A DNA stretch of 64,000 nucleotides from Roseihalotalea indica (GCF_022458895.1 NZ_JAINFL010000004.1:62001-126000); one strand, 5' to 3'. Positions 44,172 through 54,508 are shown, numbered from the stretch's first letter. Notes: generated by a model not told the origin, from the sequence alone. A program made the numbers and translations.

Positions 44172-45259
44172 ACGAAACAACAGCCCTAACCGATCAGGCA
44201 GTACAATTACTGCAACAACTTATCTCAACCCCATCTTTCAGCCGAAACGAAGAAAAGACGGCTGATATTCTGGCGCATTATCTGGAACAGGAAGGCAAAG
44301 ATGTGCACCGTCTGGGCAACAACGTCTGGGTGAATTCTAAAGACTTCCGGGAAGAGTGGCCCACCATTCTTTTAAATTCACATCATGATACCGTAAAGCC
44401 TGGTGATTCCTGGACGCGTGATCCCTTCGAGCCATCTATCGAGACAGTAGACGGAGAAGAAACCCTCTATGGGCTTGGCTCTAATGATGCCGGTGGAGCA
44501 TTAGTAGCGCTGCTACATACCTTCCTGCATCTGGATGAAGTGATTGAGCGAGGCTATAACCTAATTTATCTTGCCTCGGCCGAGGAGGAAATATCCGGAT
44601 CGTGCGGGATTGCCCAGGTTCTTCCTGAGCTTGGCACCATAGACCTGGGTATTATCGGAGAGCCAACCCGAATGAAGATGGCTATAGCCGAAAAAGGACT
44701 ACTTGTTCTTGATTGTGTGAGTACCGGGGTTTCCGGACATGCGGCTCGCCACGAGGGGGTAAATGCGATCTATGAAGCCATGCAGGATATCCGCTGGATT
44801 AAAAACTTCCGGTTCACCGAAAAATCCGATCTGCTGGGCGACGTTACTGCTACCGTCACCATGATTAATGCCGGAACCCAGCACAACATGATTCCTGATG
44901 TTTGCAAATTTGTGGTAGACATCCGGACCAACGAGCTTTATACAAACGAGCAGATTCTGGAAATTTTTCGGCATAACCTGCTTTCCGAAGTTACTCCTCG
45001 CTCGCTGCGGCTCAATTCATCTTCTATTCCACTAGAACACCCCATTGTGCAGAAAGGCATAGCGCTAGGGTGGGAATATTACGGTTCTCCTACTTTATCC
45101 GATCAGGCATTGTGCTGCGACTTTCCCACATTGAAATTAGGACCGGGAAGTTCAGGCCGATCGCATACGGCTGATGAATACATTCGTGTTTCTGAAATAC
45201 AGGAAGGAATTGATAAATATACTCAACTGCTTACCGGACTGAACATTCCGGAAAGTTAG
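44168..45259 (+). CDS. argE: N-acylornithine/citrulline deacylase (M20 family)
   Basis: A 363-residue M20 zinc hydrolase. Metal ligands and catalytic residues are seen in NSHHDTVKPGDSW, LGSNDAGGALVALLH, ASAEEEISGSCG and IIGEPTRMKMAIAEKGL, with the C-terminal His in GRSHTADEYIRV. In operons with argF' the enzyme removes the acyl group from N-acylcitrulline (or ornithine). It is coupled to argB by a 4-bp overlap. Acetyl versus succinyl preference cannot be read from the sequence. Confidence 0.93.
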   Translation: MNETTALTDQAVQLLQQLISTPSFSRNEEKTADILAHYLEQEGKDVHRLGNNVWVNSKDFREEWPTILLNSHHDTVKPGDSWTRDPFEPSIETVDGEETLYGLGSNDAGGALVALLHTFLHLDEVIERGYNLIYLASAEEEISGSCGIAQVLPELGTIDLGIIGEPTRMKMAIAEKGLLVLDCVSTGVSGHAARHEGVNAIYEAMQDIRWIKNFRFTEKSDLLGDVTATVTMINAGTQHNMIPDVCKFVVDIRTNELYTNEQILEIFRHNLLSEVTPRSLRLNSSSIPLEHPIVQKGIALGWEYYGSPTLSDQALCCDFPTLKLGPGSSGRSHTADEYIRVSEIQEGIDKYTQLLTGLNIPES

Positions 45260-45288
45260 ACTTTATTGTAATACTATACTGCCATACT

Positions 45289-46773
45289 ATGCTGCATTAC
45301 TTATGGAGGCGCCCCGCTGTAATAGCTTGTTTTACAGGGTTATATGTCTTGCTCATTTCTTTGGAGCTAACTGCTCAGAAAAAGGCAAAAGTATCCAAAG
45401 ATAAAACTGCCGTTATCGAGACAGTAGATAATCATGCCGAAGAGCTAATTCAATTGAGTGACAAAATCTGGAGCTATGCGGAGACTGCACTGGCCGAAAA
45501 TCAATCATCCCAAGCACTGGCTGACTTTGCGGAAGACTACGGATTTACAGTAGAGCGAGGAGTGGCCGAGATGCCCACCGCCTTTATTGCTTCATACGGA
45601 TCGGGGGAGCCAGTTATTGGAATTCTGGGCGAGTTCGACGCCTTACCGGGCATTTCCCAGAAAGCAAGTCCCGACAAGTCTCCGCTAAAAGAAGGCGCCC
45701 CCGGTCATGGGTGTGGTCATAACCTTTTCGGGGTGGGGAGTCTGGGAGCGGCTATGGCTATCAAAGATTTGATGGACGCCGGTAAGGTTACCGGAACTCT
45801 TCGTTTTTATGGTACACCGGCCGAAGAAACCATCGGTGGTAAAATTTATATGGCCCGGGCCGGCCTGTTTGATGACCTGGACGTGTGCCTCGATTGGCAT
45901 CCGGCCGATGAGATTGAAGCTAATGCGCAAAGTAGCCAGGCATTGATTGATTTTACGGTTGAATTTTACGGAAAAGCTGCTCATGCCGCGGCTGATCCCT
46001 GGAACGGAACCAGCGCGGTAGACGGTATGGAATTTTATACAACCGGGCTGAATTATCTTCGTGAGCATGTTAAGCCTACTGCGCGCATTCATTACCTTAT
46101 TCAACATGCCGGTGATGTGGTTAATGTGGTGCCCGAGCATGCTAAAATCTGGACTCGCCTGCGGGATTCTAAGCGGGATGCAGTGGAGGCGACCTACCAG
46201 CGGGTGCTTAAAATTGCCGAGGGCGCGGCCATGATGGCGAATGTATCTTATTCAACCCAACTTATATCTGGCATGCACGAAGTACTGGTAAACCGCACGG
46301 GCGCCGAGGCTTTGCAGAAAAATCTGGAGGCTTTGGGACCGATCACCTACACAGATGAAGAGACTGATTTTGCCCGGCAGATTCAGGAAACTACTGGAAA
46401 AGAACAGGTAGGCTTGGATGGCGAAGTGCATGAATTCAAAGAAACTGCTGAGAATCCCTCGGGAGGCTCAACGGATGTAGGCGATGTTAGCTGGGTGGTA
46501 CCGGAAATTCGCCTGAGTGTGACCACTGCTCCCAAAGGAGCACCCTGGCATTCATGGGCGGTGGTTGCCTGCGGTGGCATGTCTATCGGTCATAAAGGGT
46601 TGATCTATGCTGCAAAAGCTCTGGGCATGACGATGGTGGATGTTTTTCAGGATGAACAGCTACGAGACAATATTAAGCAGGAATTTAGGGAAAGAAAGGG
46701 TAAACAGGAGTATAAGTCAATACTCCCCGAAGGGCCACCCCCTGTGCCTACTGAAACAACCAGCATGAACTAG
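45289..46773 (+). CDS. Exported M20 amidohydrolase (AbgB-like)
   Basis: A 494-residue M20D amidohydrolase with an N-terminal signal or anchor (residues about 10-29, VIACFTGLYVLLISLELTAQ). Metal and catalytic motifs: GILGEFDALPG, GHGCGHNLFGVG and YGTPAEETIGGK, and the dimerisation-domain segment KAAHAAADPWNGTSAVDGME. The family includes p-aminobenzoyl-glutamate hydrolase AbgB and other exo-acting N-acyl amino acid hydrolases. It sits inside the arginine operon between argE and argH, 29 bp after argE. Because it is exported, it is unlikely to do the biosynthetic deacylation; scavenging N-acylated amino acids is inference. Confidence 0.87.
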   Translation: MLHYLWRRPAVIACFTGLYVLLISLELTAQKKAKVSKDKTAVIETVDNHAEELIQLSDKIWSYAETALAENQSSQALADFAEDYGFTVERGVAEMPTAFIASYGSGEPVIGILGEFDALPGISQKASPDKSPLKEGAPGHGCGHNLFGVGSLGAAMAIKDLMDAGKVTGTLRFYGTPAEETIGGKIYMARAGLFDDLDVCLDWHPADEIEANAQSSQALIDFTVEFYGKAAHAAADPWNGTSAVDGMEFYTTGLNYLREHVKPTARIHYLIQHAGDVVNVVPEHAKIWTRLRDSKRDAVEATYQRVLKIAEGAAMMANVSYSTQLISGMHEVLVNRTGAEALQKNLEALGPITYTDEETDFARQIQETTGKEQVGLDGEVHEFKETAENPSGGSTDVGDVSWVVPEIRLSVTTAPKGAPWHSWAVVACGGMSIGHKGLIYAAKALGMTMVDVFQDEQLRDNIKQEFRERKGKQEYKSILPEGPPPVPTETTSMN

Positions 46774-46876
46774 TACTCATTTAAATTATTGATTTCATAC
46801 TAGGTAAGCTAGACTTCTCACCTCTTAATATAGGCGCGAAGACACTGGCTTACCTTAAAAATTACTACCTACGCTC

Positions 46877-48226
46877 GTGAAACTTTGGCAAAAAAACTCA
46901 ACTTCGATTGATAAACGTATTGAACAGTTTACGATAGGCCAGGATGCCGTCTTGGATCTGGTTCTGGCTCCTTTTGATATCCTGGGTAATCTGGCGCATA
47001 GCACAATGTTAGAAAGTGTTGGTCTGCTTACCGATAAAGAACTGGCTCAATTACGCCCCGCCCTTCAGCAACTCTACGAACACGTGAAACAAGATGGGTT
47101 TACTATTGAAGATGGAGTTGAAGATGTGCACTCTCAGGTTGAGTTAACACTTACCCGAGAACTAGGAGACGTTGGAAAGAAAGTGCACAGCGGCCGTTCC
47201 CGTAATGATCAGGTGCTGGTTGATTTACGGTTATACTTCCGGGATGAGCTTAAGCAGCTTGTATTAGAACTGCTAAATCTGTTCGATCGACTTCAGGAAC
47301 TGAGCGAGCAGCATCAGGATGTATTGTTGCCGGGCTACACCCATACCCAGGTGGCCATGCCTTCATCATTTGGGTTGTGGTTTGGTGCCTATGCCGAAAG
47401 CCTGACGGATGACATGCAGGTCTTGCTATCGGCCTACCGGGTGGTGAATCAGAATCCGTTGGGTTCAGCCGCTGGCTATGGTTCTTCATTCCCTTTGAAC
47501 CGTACGCTCACTACTGAATTACTCGGATTTGATGATCTGAATTACAATGCCGTGTATGCCCAGATGGGAAGAGGAAAATCGGAGCGCATTGTAGCTTTTG
47601 GCCTATCCTGTATTGCGGCAACTATTGGGAAAATGGCGGATGATATCTGCTGGTATGTCAGTCAGAATTTTCAGTTTATTCGGTTTCCCGATCATCTAAC
47701 CACGGGTTCATCCATCATGCCTCATAAAAAGAATCCGGATGTATTTGAACTGATTCGGGCTAAGTGTAACCAACTGCATGCCTTGCCTAACCAGATTGCC
47801 CTGGTAACTACCAATATGATCTCAGGGTACCACCGCGACTGGCAGGTGCTTAAAGAAGGTCTATTTCCGGCTTTTGGCCAACTGAGAGACTGTGTTAATA
47901 TTCTGGAATATGCTCTGCAACACGTATCAGTCAACGAAAACCTGATGAAGGATGACCGGTACCGATATTTGTTTACGGTAGAACGGGTCAATGAAAAAGT
48001 ACTGGAAGGCAAAGCATTTCGTGATGCCTACAAAGAAGTGGGAGAAGAGATTGCCAATGGTAGTTATCAGCCCTCTACCAATGTTAAACATACGCATGAG
48101 GGTAGTATTGGGAATCTGCAAAATGAGGCTATCGCTAAAAAGATGGAAAGGGTGGTAAATCAGTTTGAGTTCAAAAAAGTGGATCAGGCGCTTCAAAGCC
48201 TGTTGAACCCGCCACCAAAAAAATAG
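46877..48226 (+). CDS. argH: Argininosuccinate lyase
   Basis: A 449-residue fumarase-superfamily lyase splitting argininosuccinate into arginine and fumarate. Translation starts at GTG 46877. Motifs: EDVHSQVELTLTRELGDVGK, KVHSGRSRNDQVLVDLRLY, LPGYTHTQVAMPSSFG, LNRTLTTELLGFDDL-like core, and the superfamily signature GSSIMPHKKNPDVFELIRAK. Last gene of argF'-argB-argE-M20-argH. argC, argD and argG are not in the window. Confidence 0.97.
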   Translation: MKLWQKNSTSIDKRIEQFTIGQDAVLDLVLAPFDILGNLAHSTMLESVGLLTDKELAQLRPALQQLYEHVKQDGFTIEDGVEDVHSQVELTLTRELGDVGKKVHSGRSRNDQVLVDLRLYFRDELKQLVLELLNLFDRLQELSEQHQDVLLPGYTHTQVAMPSSFGLWFGAYAESLTDDMQVLLSAYRVVNQNPLGSAAGYGSSFPLNRTLTTELLGFDDLNYNAVYAQMGRGKSERIVAFGLSCIAATIGKMADDICWYVSQNFQFIRFPDHLTTGSSIMPHKKNPDVFELIRAKCNQLHALPNQIALVTTNMISGYHRDWQVLKEGLFPAFGQLRDCVNILEYALQHVSVNENLMKDDRYRYLFTVERVNEKVLEGKAFRDAYKEVGEEIANGSYQPSTNVKHTHEGSIGNLQNEAIAKKMERVVNQFEFKKVDQALQSLLNPPPKK

Positions 48227-48256
48227 CGCATTTGTCTTTTCACTGCTACAAAAAAA

Positions 48257-48296
48257 ATCAGCGATAAGCCGGACCTAATGCCTGCCTATCGCTGAT
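48257..48296. terminator. Bidirectional terminator between argH and the second RND operon
   Basis: 10-bp stem ATCAGCGATA (48257-48266) / TATCGCTGAT (48287-48296), 20-nt loop, with an A-run (48250-48257) that gives a T-tract for the minus-strand operon. Confidence 0.75.
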
Positions 48297-48331
48297 ATCT
48301 ATTTACTTCCCTGTTTCTTATACTAACTCAA

Positions 48332-51300
48332 TTATGCCTGAGCGGGTTTTGGCTTCGCTGCTACTTCTTTCTTGCCAAAGCGCTTTTTTAGCTTGTTCAT
48401 AGCATTATCAATAGTGACGTATACTGAAGGTACCAGCACCAAGGTAAGCAGTAACGAACTGGTCAGACCACCAATAATTACCCAAGCAAGACCATTTTTA
48501 ATTTCTGCTCCCGCCCCCGATGCCAGGGCAATGGGTAACATACCAAACACCATCGCCAGGGTTGTCATCAGAATCGGACGTAAACGCTCACGACCCGACT
48601 CAATCAAAGCGTCCTTCACCGATAAACCCAGTTCGCGCTGGTGATTGGTAAAGTCCACAAGCAGGATGGCATTCTTAGCTACCAGACCCATCAGCATAAT
48701 CATACCAATGATAGAGAATATACTAAGGTTCTCCATGGCTAATGCCAGGGCTAGCAACGCACCAATCAATGCTACGGGCAGCGAGAAAAGTACGATGAAC
48801 GGATAGACGAATGAGTCATAAAGGGCAACCATTACCAGGTAAACGAACACAATACCAATGACCAGGGCAATTCCTAAGCTACCAAATGCATCGGATTGGC
48901 GCTCTAACTCCCCGGCATAGTCTAAGATAACTCCTTCGGGTAGCTGTTTTTCCTGCATGATTGTCTGGATGTCGGCACCTACCGAACCCACGGGGCGCCC
49001 AACTACCTGCGAATTAACGGTGATAGCCGACAGACGGTCGCGACGCTCCAGTTTACTTGCTCCTAATTCCTGCCGGACATCAGCAAATTGTTTTAACTGC
49101 ACTAGTTGACCCTGGTTGTTGACAAAGGTCAGGCTGCTAACATCTTCAATATTAGAGCGGTTGAATCGGTCCAGCGAGACATTGATGTCATACTCATAGG
49201 GATCTTCACGGTATTTAGAATCGTCGTTTCCGTTAAATGCAGTGCGCAGGGTGCTGCCTACTTCAGCAACGGATAGCCCTAAGCTAGCCATGCGGTCACG
49301 ATCAATATGGACCTGTAGTTCAGGTTTGGGATCTTCCACCGAAAACTCTACATCGGAGGTGCCGGGAATACCTTTAACAACTCCTAACACCATGTCGGCA
49401 GCCTCCCGTACTTTGTCTAACTCAGTTCCTTTAAGCACTACCTGAACCGGAGCTTCGTTGGCGTTTCCGGTAATACCGGTAGCGGCCGCCTTAGCTTTGA
49501 TGCCCGGAATCCTCTGAATTTCTTCTTTGATTTCTTTACTAAAATCTGCTGTGCTCAGTGCACGGTCATGCTTATCTTTGAGGATCACGGTAATCTCCGA
49601 GCGGTTGTTCGTACCAGTTCCGCTACCCATCTGCCCACTGGCAAAGCCAATCTTGCTAAAGACCGTTTCTACTTCCGGTCGCTGCATCAGCAACATCTCA
49701 ACTTTACGCGTGGTCTGGTTATTCTGATACAGAGTTACCTGAGGTTCCATCTCTAACTGCACAACCAGTTCTCCCTGATCACCCTGAGCGGCAAACTCAC
49801 TACCAATAAATCCGGCGGGTACTAAGGCAATAGAACCGATGAATAATAATACTGTTGTCAGGTAAATGGCCCAGCGGTGTCCCAGGCTCCATTTCAAGAC
49901 GGATGTATATCCCTCTCTCAGGCTTTCAAATAGACTTTCAAACCCCAGTGAAATTCTTCCCCAAAGAGTGTCTTTGGTAAAATGATCCAGCTTACCAAAG
50001 CGAGAGGCCAGCATCGGAGTAATCGTAAAGGATACCACCAAACTCATCAGGGTAGAGAATACAACCACTAGTGAGAACTCTCGCAAAATATTACCGATCA
50101 GCCCCGAAACCATGGACATGGGAAGGAACACTACAACGTCTACCAGGGTAATGGCCAGTGCCGTAAAACCGATTTCATTTCGACCGTCAAGGGCGGCAGT
50201 GCGTTTATCTTTACCCATCTCCATGTGGCGGTATATATTTTCTAGCACCACAATAGAGTCATCCACTAGAATCCCGACTACCAGCGATAATGCCATGAGC
50301 GTCATCAGGTTAAGTGAGAAACCAAAAACGTACATCAAAATGAAGGTAGAGACCATTGAGGTAGGTAAGGCCACCATTACAATCAGGGAACTACGCAGAC
50401 TATGGAGGAACATCAGCATAACGAAGGCTACAATGACCACGGCCAGCATCAAGTCAAACTGCACGGCATCCGCAGATGCTAAGGTATATACTGAGCTATC
50501 GTTAGCAATGCTGAACTTTACGTTATCATCGGCATACAGTCCTTCAATCACTGCAATCTCTTCGCGCACTTTTTCGCTTACCTCTACCGCGTTAGCATCG
50601 GCCTGCTTCTGAATAATCATACCAATGGATGAACGTCCGTTGATACGATTCAGCGTAGTAGCTTCAGCAATGCCATCTTCTACTTCGGCCACATCGCTAA
50701 TTTTGATACGGCTGCCGCCCGGCTGATTAGCAATATTCAGGTTACGGATCTGATCCAGAGATGAAAACTTGGCTGCTACCCGCAGGCTGTACTGCTGATC
50801 AGTTGTTTCTACTTTACCGGTGGGGAAATCCTGGTTGGCATTAATAATGGCCTGTGTTACCTGGTTTACCGACAGGTGATAGGCTTCCAGTTTTTCCGGA
50901 TCGATATTGATCTGAATCTCGCGCTCACTACCACCCACCAGGGTAATCTGACCGACCCCCTGAATCTTAGCTAACTGGGGTTGAATCCGATCTTCTACTA
51001 ACTTATAAAAATCGGTAGGCTTAACGTCAGAGCTAAGTCCTAATTGAAGAATCGGAAGATCGCTGGTTGAGAATTTATTGATGGTAGGAGCATCCACATC
51101 ATCGGGCAATTGAGCCATAATGGCATTGACCTTCCGTTGGGCATCCTGCACCCCTTGGTCTACATTGGCGTCCTGTAATAGTCGAATAATAACCACGGAT
51201 ACCCCTTCCTGAGAAGTAGATTGAATCTGGTCCAGGTTTTCCAGGGAAGAAAGAGCATCTTCCACTTTCTTGGTCACCGAGGTTTCCACCTCGCCAGCTG

Positions 51301-51463
51301 CAGCTCCCGGATATACGGTAACAACGGACATAACCGGTGCTTCGAATTCAGGCAGCAGATTGTAATTCAGCTGTTGATAACTTAAGATCCCCAGAATGGC
51401 CAGTACTGTGAAGACCACAATGACCAAAGCGGGTCTTTTTATTGATATTTCGGTAATTGACAT
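48332..51463 (-). CDS. RND-family efflux permease (HAE1/AcrB-like)
   Basis: Inner-membrane proton-driven pump of 1043 residues, the normal size for AcrB-like permeases. It starts SITEISIKRPALVIVVFTVL (TM1) and keeps the full proton-relay set: TM4 has GILVDDSIVVLEN (Asp401, Asp402) and TM10 has GLVAKNAILLVDF (Lys). This contrasts with the permease at 5727. The C-terminus is a short basic tail. Last gene of a GbsR-TolC-adaptor-permease operon, 19 bp after the adaptor. Likely a drug or amphiphile exporter; substrate unknown. Confidence 0.95.
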   Translation of the reverse strand: MSITEISIKRPALVIVVFTVLAILGILSYQQLNYNLLPEFEAPVMSVVTVYPGAAAGEVETSVTKKVEDALSSLENLDQIQSTSQEGVSVVIIRLLQDANVDQGVQDAQRKVNAIMAQLPDDVDAPTINKFSTSDLPILQLGLSSDVKPTDFYKLVEDRIQPQLAKIQGVGQITLVGGSEREIQINIDPEKLEAYHLSVNQVTQAIINANQDFPTGKVETTDQQYSLRVAAKFSSLDQIRNLNIANQPGGSRIKISDVAEVEDGIAEATTLNRINGRSSIGMIIQKQADANAVEVSEKVREEIAVIEGLYADDNVKFSIANDSSVYTLASADAVQFDLMLAVVIVAFVMLMFLHSLRSSLIVMVALPTSMVSTFILMYVFGFSLNLMTLMALSLVVGILVDDSIVVLENIYRHMEMGKDKRTAALDGRNEIGFTALAITLVDVVVFLPMSMVSGLIGNILREFSLVVVFSTLMSLVVSFTITPMLASRFGKLDHFTKDTLWGRISLGFESLFESLREGYTSVLKWSLGHRWAIYLTTVLLFIGSIALVPAGFIGSEFAAQGDQGELVVQLEMEPQVTLYQNNQTTRKVEMLLMQRPEVETVFSKIGFASGQMGSGTGTNNRSEITVILKDKHDRALSTADFSKEIKEEIQRIPGIKAKAAATGITGNANEAPVQVVLKGTELDKVREAADMVLGVVKGIPGTSDVEFSVEDPKPELQVHIDRDRMASLGLSVAEVGSTLRTAFNGNDDSKYREDPYEYDINVSLDRFNRSNIEDVSSLTFVNNQGQLVQLKQFADVRQELGASKLERRDRLSAITVNSQVVGRPVGSVGADIQTIMQEKQLPEGVILDYAGELERQSDAFGSLGIALVIGIVFVYLVMVALYDSFVYPFIVLFSLPVALIGALLALALAMENLSIFSIIGMIMLMGLVAKNAILLVDFTNHQRELGLSVKDALIESGRERLRPILMTTLAMVFGMLPIALASGAGAEIKNGLAWVIIGGLTSSLLLTLVLVPSVYVTIDNAMNKLKKRFGKKEVAAKPKPAQA

Positions 51464-51482
51464 CGTACTTTCCTTAATAAGA

Positions 51483-52541
51483 TTATTGGATCACTTGCAC
51501 TTTGGTACTGTCAGTCAGGTTGATCTGACCAGCCGTCACAATGGTTTCACCTTCCTGCAGTCCTTTCAGCACTTCCAGGTAATTTCCATTTTCAGCTCCT
51601 ACCGTGATGTTTCGCAAGACCGCCATGTTTTCATCGTTCACGACATATACCTGAGCGTTTTTAATACTGCCTACCAGTGCTTCTCGCGGAATCTGAAGGG
51701 TAGGGGACTCGCTTTTATTATTAAAGGCTACATCCACATAAGTGCCGGCTTTAAGCTTGTTATCCTCTTGGTTTTCCAGCGAGATTTCAACCGGGTAATT
51801 ATGAGCATCATCACCCCGAGGACTAATGAAGTTAATTTTTCCCTGATAAGACACACCCGGAAATACCGGCGAAGTGATCGTCACGGAGTTGCCTTCTTCC
51901 AATGTATATACATCTCGTTCGGGCACGGTAAGCTGGATTTTCAACTTGGAAACATCCACAACGGTGGCTATGGAAGCTCCCACGCTAGCAAACGAGCCTG
52001 CTTCAACGGCCTTATTGATAATCTGTCCGCTAATGGGCGATGTAATAGCAGAATTTGAAAGTTGCTTTTTGGCCTGCTCAACCTGGTTTTGTGCATTATC
52101 AAGGGCAAGCTTATACTGATCAAACTGAGCTTTGGTAGCGGCACCACCTTTATAAAGATTCTGATAGCGCTCAAAACTCTGACGGGCATCAGCCAAGGAT
52201 TGTTCGGCATTGGCTACCGTTAGCGTTTGAATACGGTCATCAATCCGGGCAATGACCTGGCCTTTCTTTACTTGGTCACCCAGTTCAATGTACAGGTTCG
52301 TAATTTTACCCTGCACCTCTGATTTTATATCAATTACCTGATTAGCGGTGGCGGTACCCACCAGACTAAGGTTTCGTTCGGTAATACTGCTTTTAACCGT
52401 AGCGGTATTCACAGATACCAGCATACCCGATGTGTCTTCCATTTGGCTATTGGCATCAATCTCTTCTTTATTGCTAATAAGCCGGAAGGCTACAATTCCC
52501 ACTAAGATCACAATGACAGCAATGGTGGTTATTTTTTTCAT
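51483..52541 (-). CDS. RND efflux periplasmic adaptor (MFP/HlyD family)
   Basis: A 352-residue membrane-fusion protein anchored by one N-terminal TM (ITTIAVIVILVGIVAFRLIS) instead of the lipid anchor used by the adaptor at 4530. Lipoyl half-motifs are IKSEVQGKITNLYIELGDQV near residue 74-93 and ITSPISGQIINKAVEAGSF near 168-186, bracketing a helical hairpin; a beta-barrel and membrane-proximal domain follow (FNNKSESPTLQIPREALVG, VLKGLQEGETIVTAGQINL). It lies 24 bp after TolC and 19 bp before the permease. Confidence 0.94.
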   Translation of the reverse strand: MKKITTIAVIVILVGIVAFRLISNKEEIDANSQMEDTSGMLVSVNTATVKSSITERNLSLVGTATANQVIDIKSEVQGKITNLYIELGDQVKKGQVIARIDDRIQTLTVANAEQSLADARQSFERYQNLYKGGAATKAQFDQYKLALDNAQNQVEQAKKQLSNSAITSPISGQIINKAVEAGSFASVGASIATVVDVSKLKIQLTVPERDVYTLEEGNSVTITSPVFPGVSYQGKINFISPRGDDAHNYPVEISLENQEDNKLKAGTYVDVAFNNKSESPTLQIPREALVGSIKNAQVYVVNDENMAVLRNITVGAENGNYLEVLKGLQEGETIVTAGQINLTDSTKVQVIQ

Positions 52542-52565
52542 TCTATTAATTATTATGGTCAGTTA

Positions 52566-53975
52566 TTAAAGCGATTCAAGATATGATAGTAAGGTTCCCT
52601 TAGCATTTTCCAGGTCCAGGCGGGCCACATACAGGTCCAGTAAGGTATTGATATACGTGTTTTGAGCCTGCCGCAACGCGGTTTCGGCTTCTACTACATC
52701 GGTAGAAGTGCCTACACCTTCCCGAAACTCAAGTTGCGTTACCTCATAGACCTGTTGAGCTAGTTCTATGTTCTGCTGCTCTGACTCAATGCGTTGCAGC
52801 GTGCTTTGGTATTGAGATACTGCATTAGAGGTTTCCAGGTCAATAGCCTGCCGGGTAAGGGCGATATTTTCTTCTAATTGCTGGGCTTTGAGTTTAGATT
52901 GCTGAATACGTGAGTGACGTTGCAATCCGTCAAAAACCGGAATGCTTAGTCGCAATCCTAATGAAGCAGTGGTGTAATCAACCCACCCATTGTCAGATGT
53001 CGGAAATAAGCCAAATTCTGCTCCCTGGGCCTGATAGCCATAGTTGGCAAAAGCAGTGAGGCGAGGGTAGTAACCTACCCGATTGTTTTTGGCATCCAAT
53101 TCCTGCAAAGCCAGGTTGGTCTGTAAAATCTGATAATCAATGCGGTTCTGATAAAACTCTTCAGGAATATCAGCGATAGTAACATTTTCTTCCTGGTAGT
53201 TCAGGGCTGTATCACTCAGGGTGATCGCCTGGTCTAGTGGCATGCCCATTCTAAATTTAAGGTTATTACGGGCCTGTTTCAGACTTAACGTTGCTTGTTC
53301 AATCTGAGAGTTGAGATTACTGGCATTTACTTTCAGGCGGTTAACATCCACCTGCTTGGCCACACCGTTTTCTAGTTGCAACTGAGTGGTAGTCAGGGTC
53401 TGTTCTGTACTTTCCAGGTTGGTTCGCAGCAGTTGGAGTTGCTTTTGGACTACAATAACCTGGTAGTAGGCATTGGCAATCTGGTAAGCAGTTTCCTCAT
53501 GTACTTGCTGAGTTTGCTGCTGGTATAATTGGGTGCTAGACTTAGCCGCTTTTAGGCCCACCCAGAATGAAGGATCAAAAACCATTTGGGTAACTTCCCC
53601 TGTAAGGGCAGTATTGTATTGGTATCCTAAGGGGATTCCTGCACCATTGGCATTATCACTGTTGCCGGTGTCACCACCATCCGGGGCACCGGGTATACCA
53701 CCGGGTATAACCAGTAACGGAATTTTTAAGCGATCCTCAAAACTTCCGTTGACATTGGCCTGAGGAAGACCGCGGCCTCTAACCTCATTGGTCTGTTGCT
53801 CGGCAACACGCTCGTCTATTCGGGCAACTTTAATATTGCGATTATTTAGCGAGGCATACTCAATACAGTCCTGAATGGAAAGTGAGGATGTTTCAGGAGT
53901 TTGCGCCTGACCATTATAGGTCAGAAAAAGGCATAGCAAGATTATCATGCCGCCTACGCGTTGTTTACTATTCAT
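52566..53975 (-). CDS. TolC-family outer-membrane efflux protein
   Basis: A 469-residue outer-membrane channel with signal peptide (MIILLCLFLTYNGQAQ). Two helix-strand repeats are visible, with the first strand block around VTQMVFDPSFWVGLKAAK and the second around LGLRLSIPVFDGLQRHSRIQ; the end TDVVEAETALRQAQNTYINT matches the TolC family. The loop after residue 85 is Gly/Pro-rich (LLVIPGGIPGAPDGGDTG). It is homologous to the TolC at 3117, and the operons have the same gene order, so one may be an old duplicate. Confidence 0.94.
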   Translation of the reverse strand: MNSKQRVGGMIILLCLFLTYNGQAQTPETSSLSIQDCIEYASLNNRNIKVARIDERVAEQQTNEVRGRGLPQANVNGSFEDRLKIPLLVIPGGIPGAPDGGDTGNSDNANGAGIPLGYQYNTALTGEVTQMVFDPSFWVGLKAAKSSTQLYQQQTQQVHEETAYQIANAYYQVIVVQKQLQLLRTNLESTEQTLTTTQLQLENGVAKQVDVNRLKVNASNLNSQIEQATLSLKQARNNLKFRMGMPLDQAITLSDTALNYQEENVTIADIPEEFYQNRIDYQILQTNLALQELDAKNNRVGYYPRLTAFANYGYQAQGAEFGLFPTSDNGWVDYTTASLGLRLSIPVFDGLQRHSRIQQSKLKAQQLEENIALTRQAIDLETSNAVSQYQSTLQRIESEQQNIELAQQVYEVTQLEFREGVGTSTDVVEAETALRQAQNTYINTLLDLYVARLDLENAKGTLLSYLESL

Positions 53976-54034
53976 TCTTAACCTTTTTTGTGTCTGAAAT
54001 TATCTTACAATGGGTGAGAGAAAAATCTGGTATT

Positions 54035-54508
54035 CTACTGGTATTTTTTCTCCCAATTAGCGATGATCTTGGGTAGTTCTTTTTCCAGGGCGGCATAAAG
54101 TTCTTCTACTTTCACCAGCCCTTCGTAAATTTTCTGGTTTTGGCCCTGATGCACTTCTATAGCTTCTTGAATAAACTTTCTAACATGGCTCATGAATGGA
54201 ATTCGGTTCTTCATAAGGTTGATCCAGTTATGCGGATCAATCTGAAAGTAGCGCTTACGGTCCCCGGGCATAGTTACATAGCTTACCACTCCTTTTTCCA
54301 TCATGATATTAAGCGCATTGCTTACGCTGCTTTTACTGGCCTGGGTAAATTCTACGATCTCATAGAAAGATCGCTGAGGAGGGTTTGAGAATAGCAAATA
54401 ACCAATAATTCGTGCTCCAACAGGGGGCACACCTTGTTTTTCAAAAAACACACCTACTCGCTCTACCTGCTGCTCTAAAGTATATTGTTCAGTGGACGCT
54501 TCTTTCAT
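54035..54508 (-). CDS. GbsR/MarR-family transcriptional regulator
   Basis: A 157-residue winged-helix regulator. The HTH region is RSFYEIVEFTQASKSSVSNA, then LNIMMEKGVVSYVTMPGDRK forming the recognition helix and wing; the N-terminal helix VERVGVFFEKQGVPPVGARI is typical of GbsR-type proteins. First gene of the second RND operon, 59 bp before tolC, so it probably represses the pump. It is divergent from a TetR gene across 128 bp with an inverted repeat (54543-54566). Confidence 0.88.
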   Translation of the reverse strand: MKEASTEQYTLEQQVERVGVFFEKQGVPPVGARIIGYLLFSNPPQRSFYEIVEFTQASKSSVSNALNIMMEKGVVSYVTMPGDRKRYFQIDPHNWINLMKNRIPFMSHVRKFIQEAIEVHQGQNQKIYEGLVKVEELYAALEKELPKIIANWEKKYQ

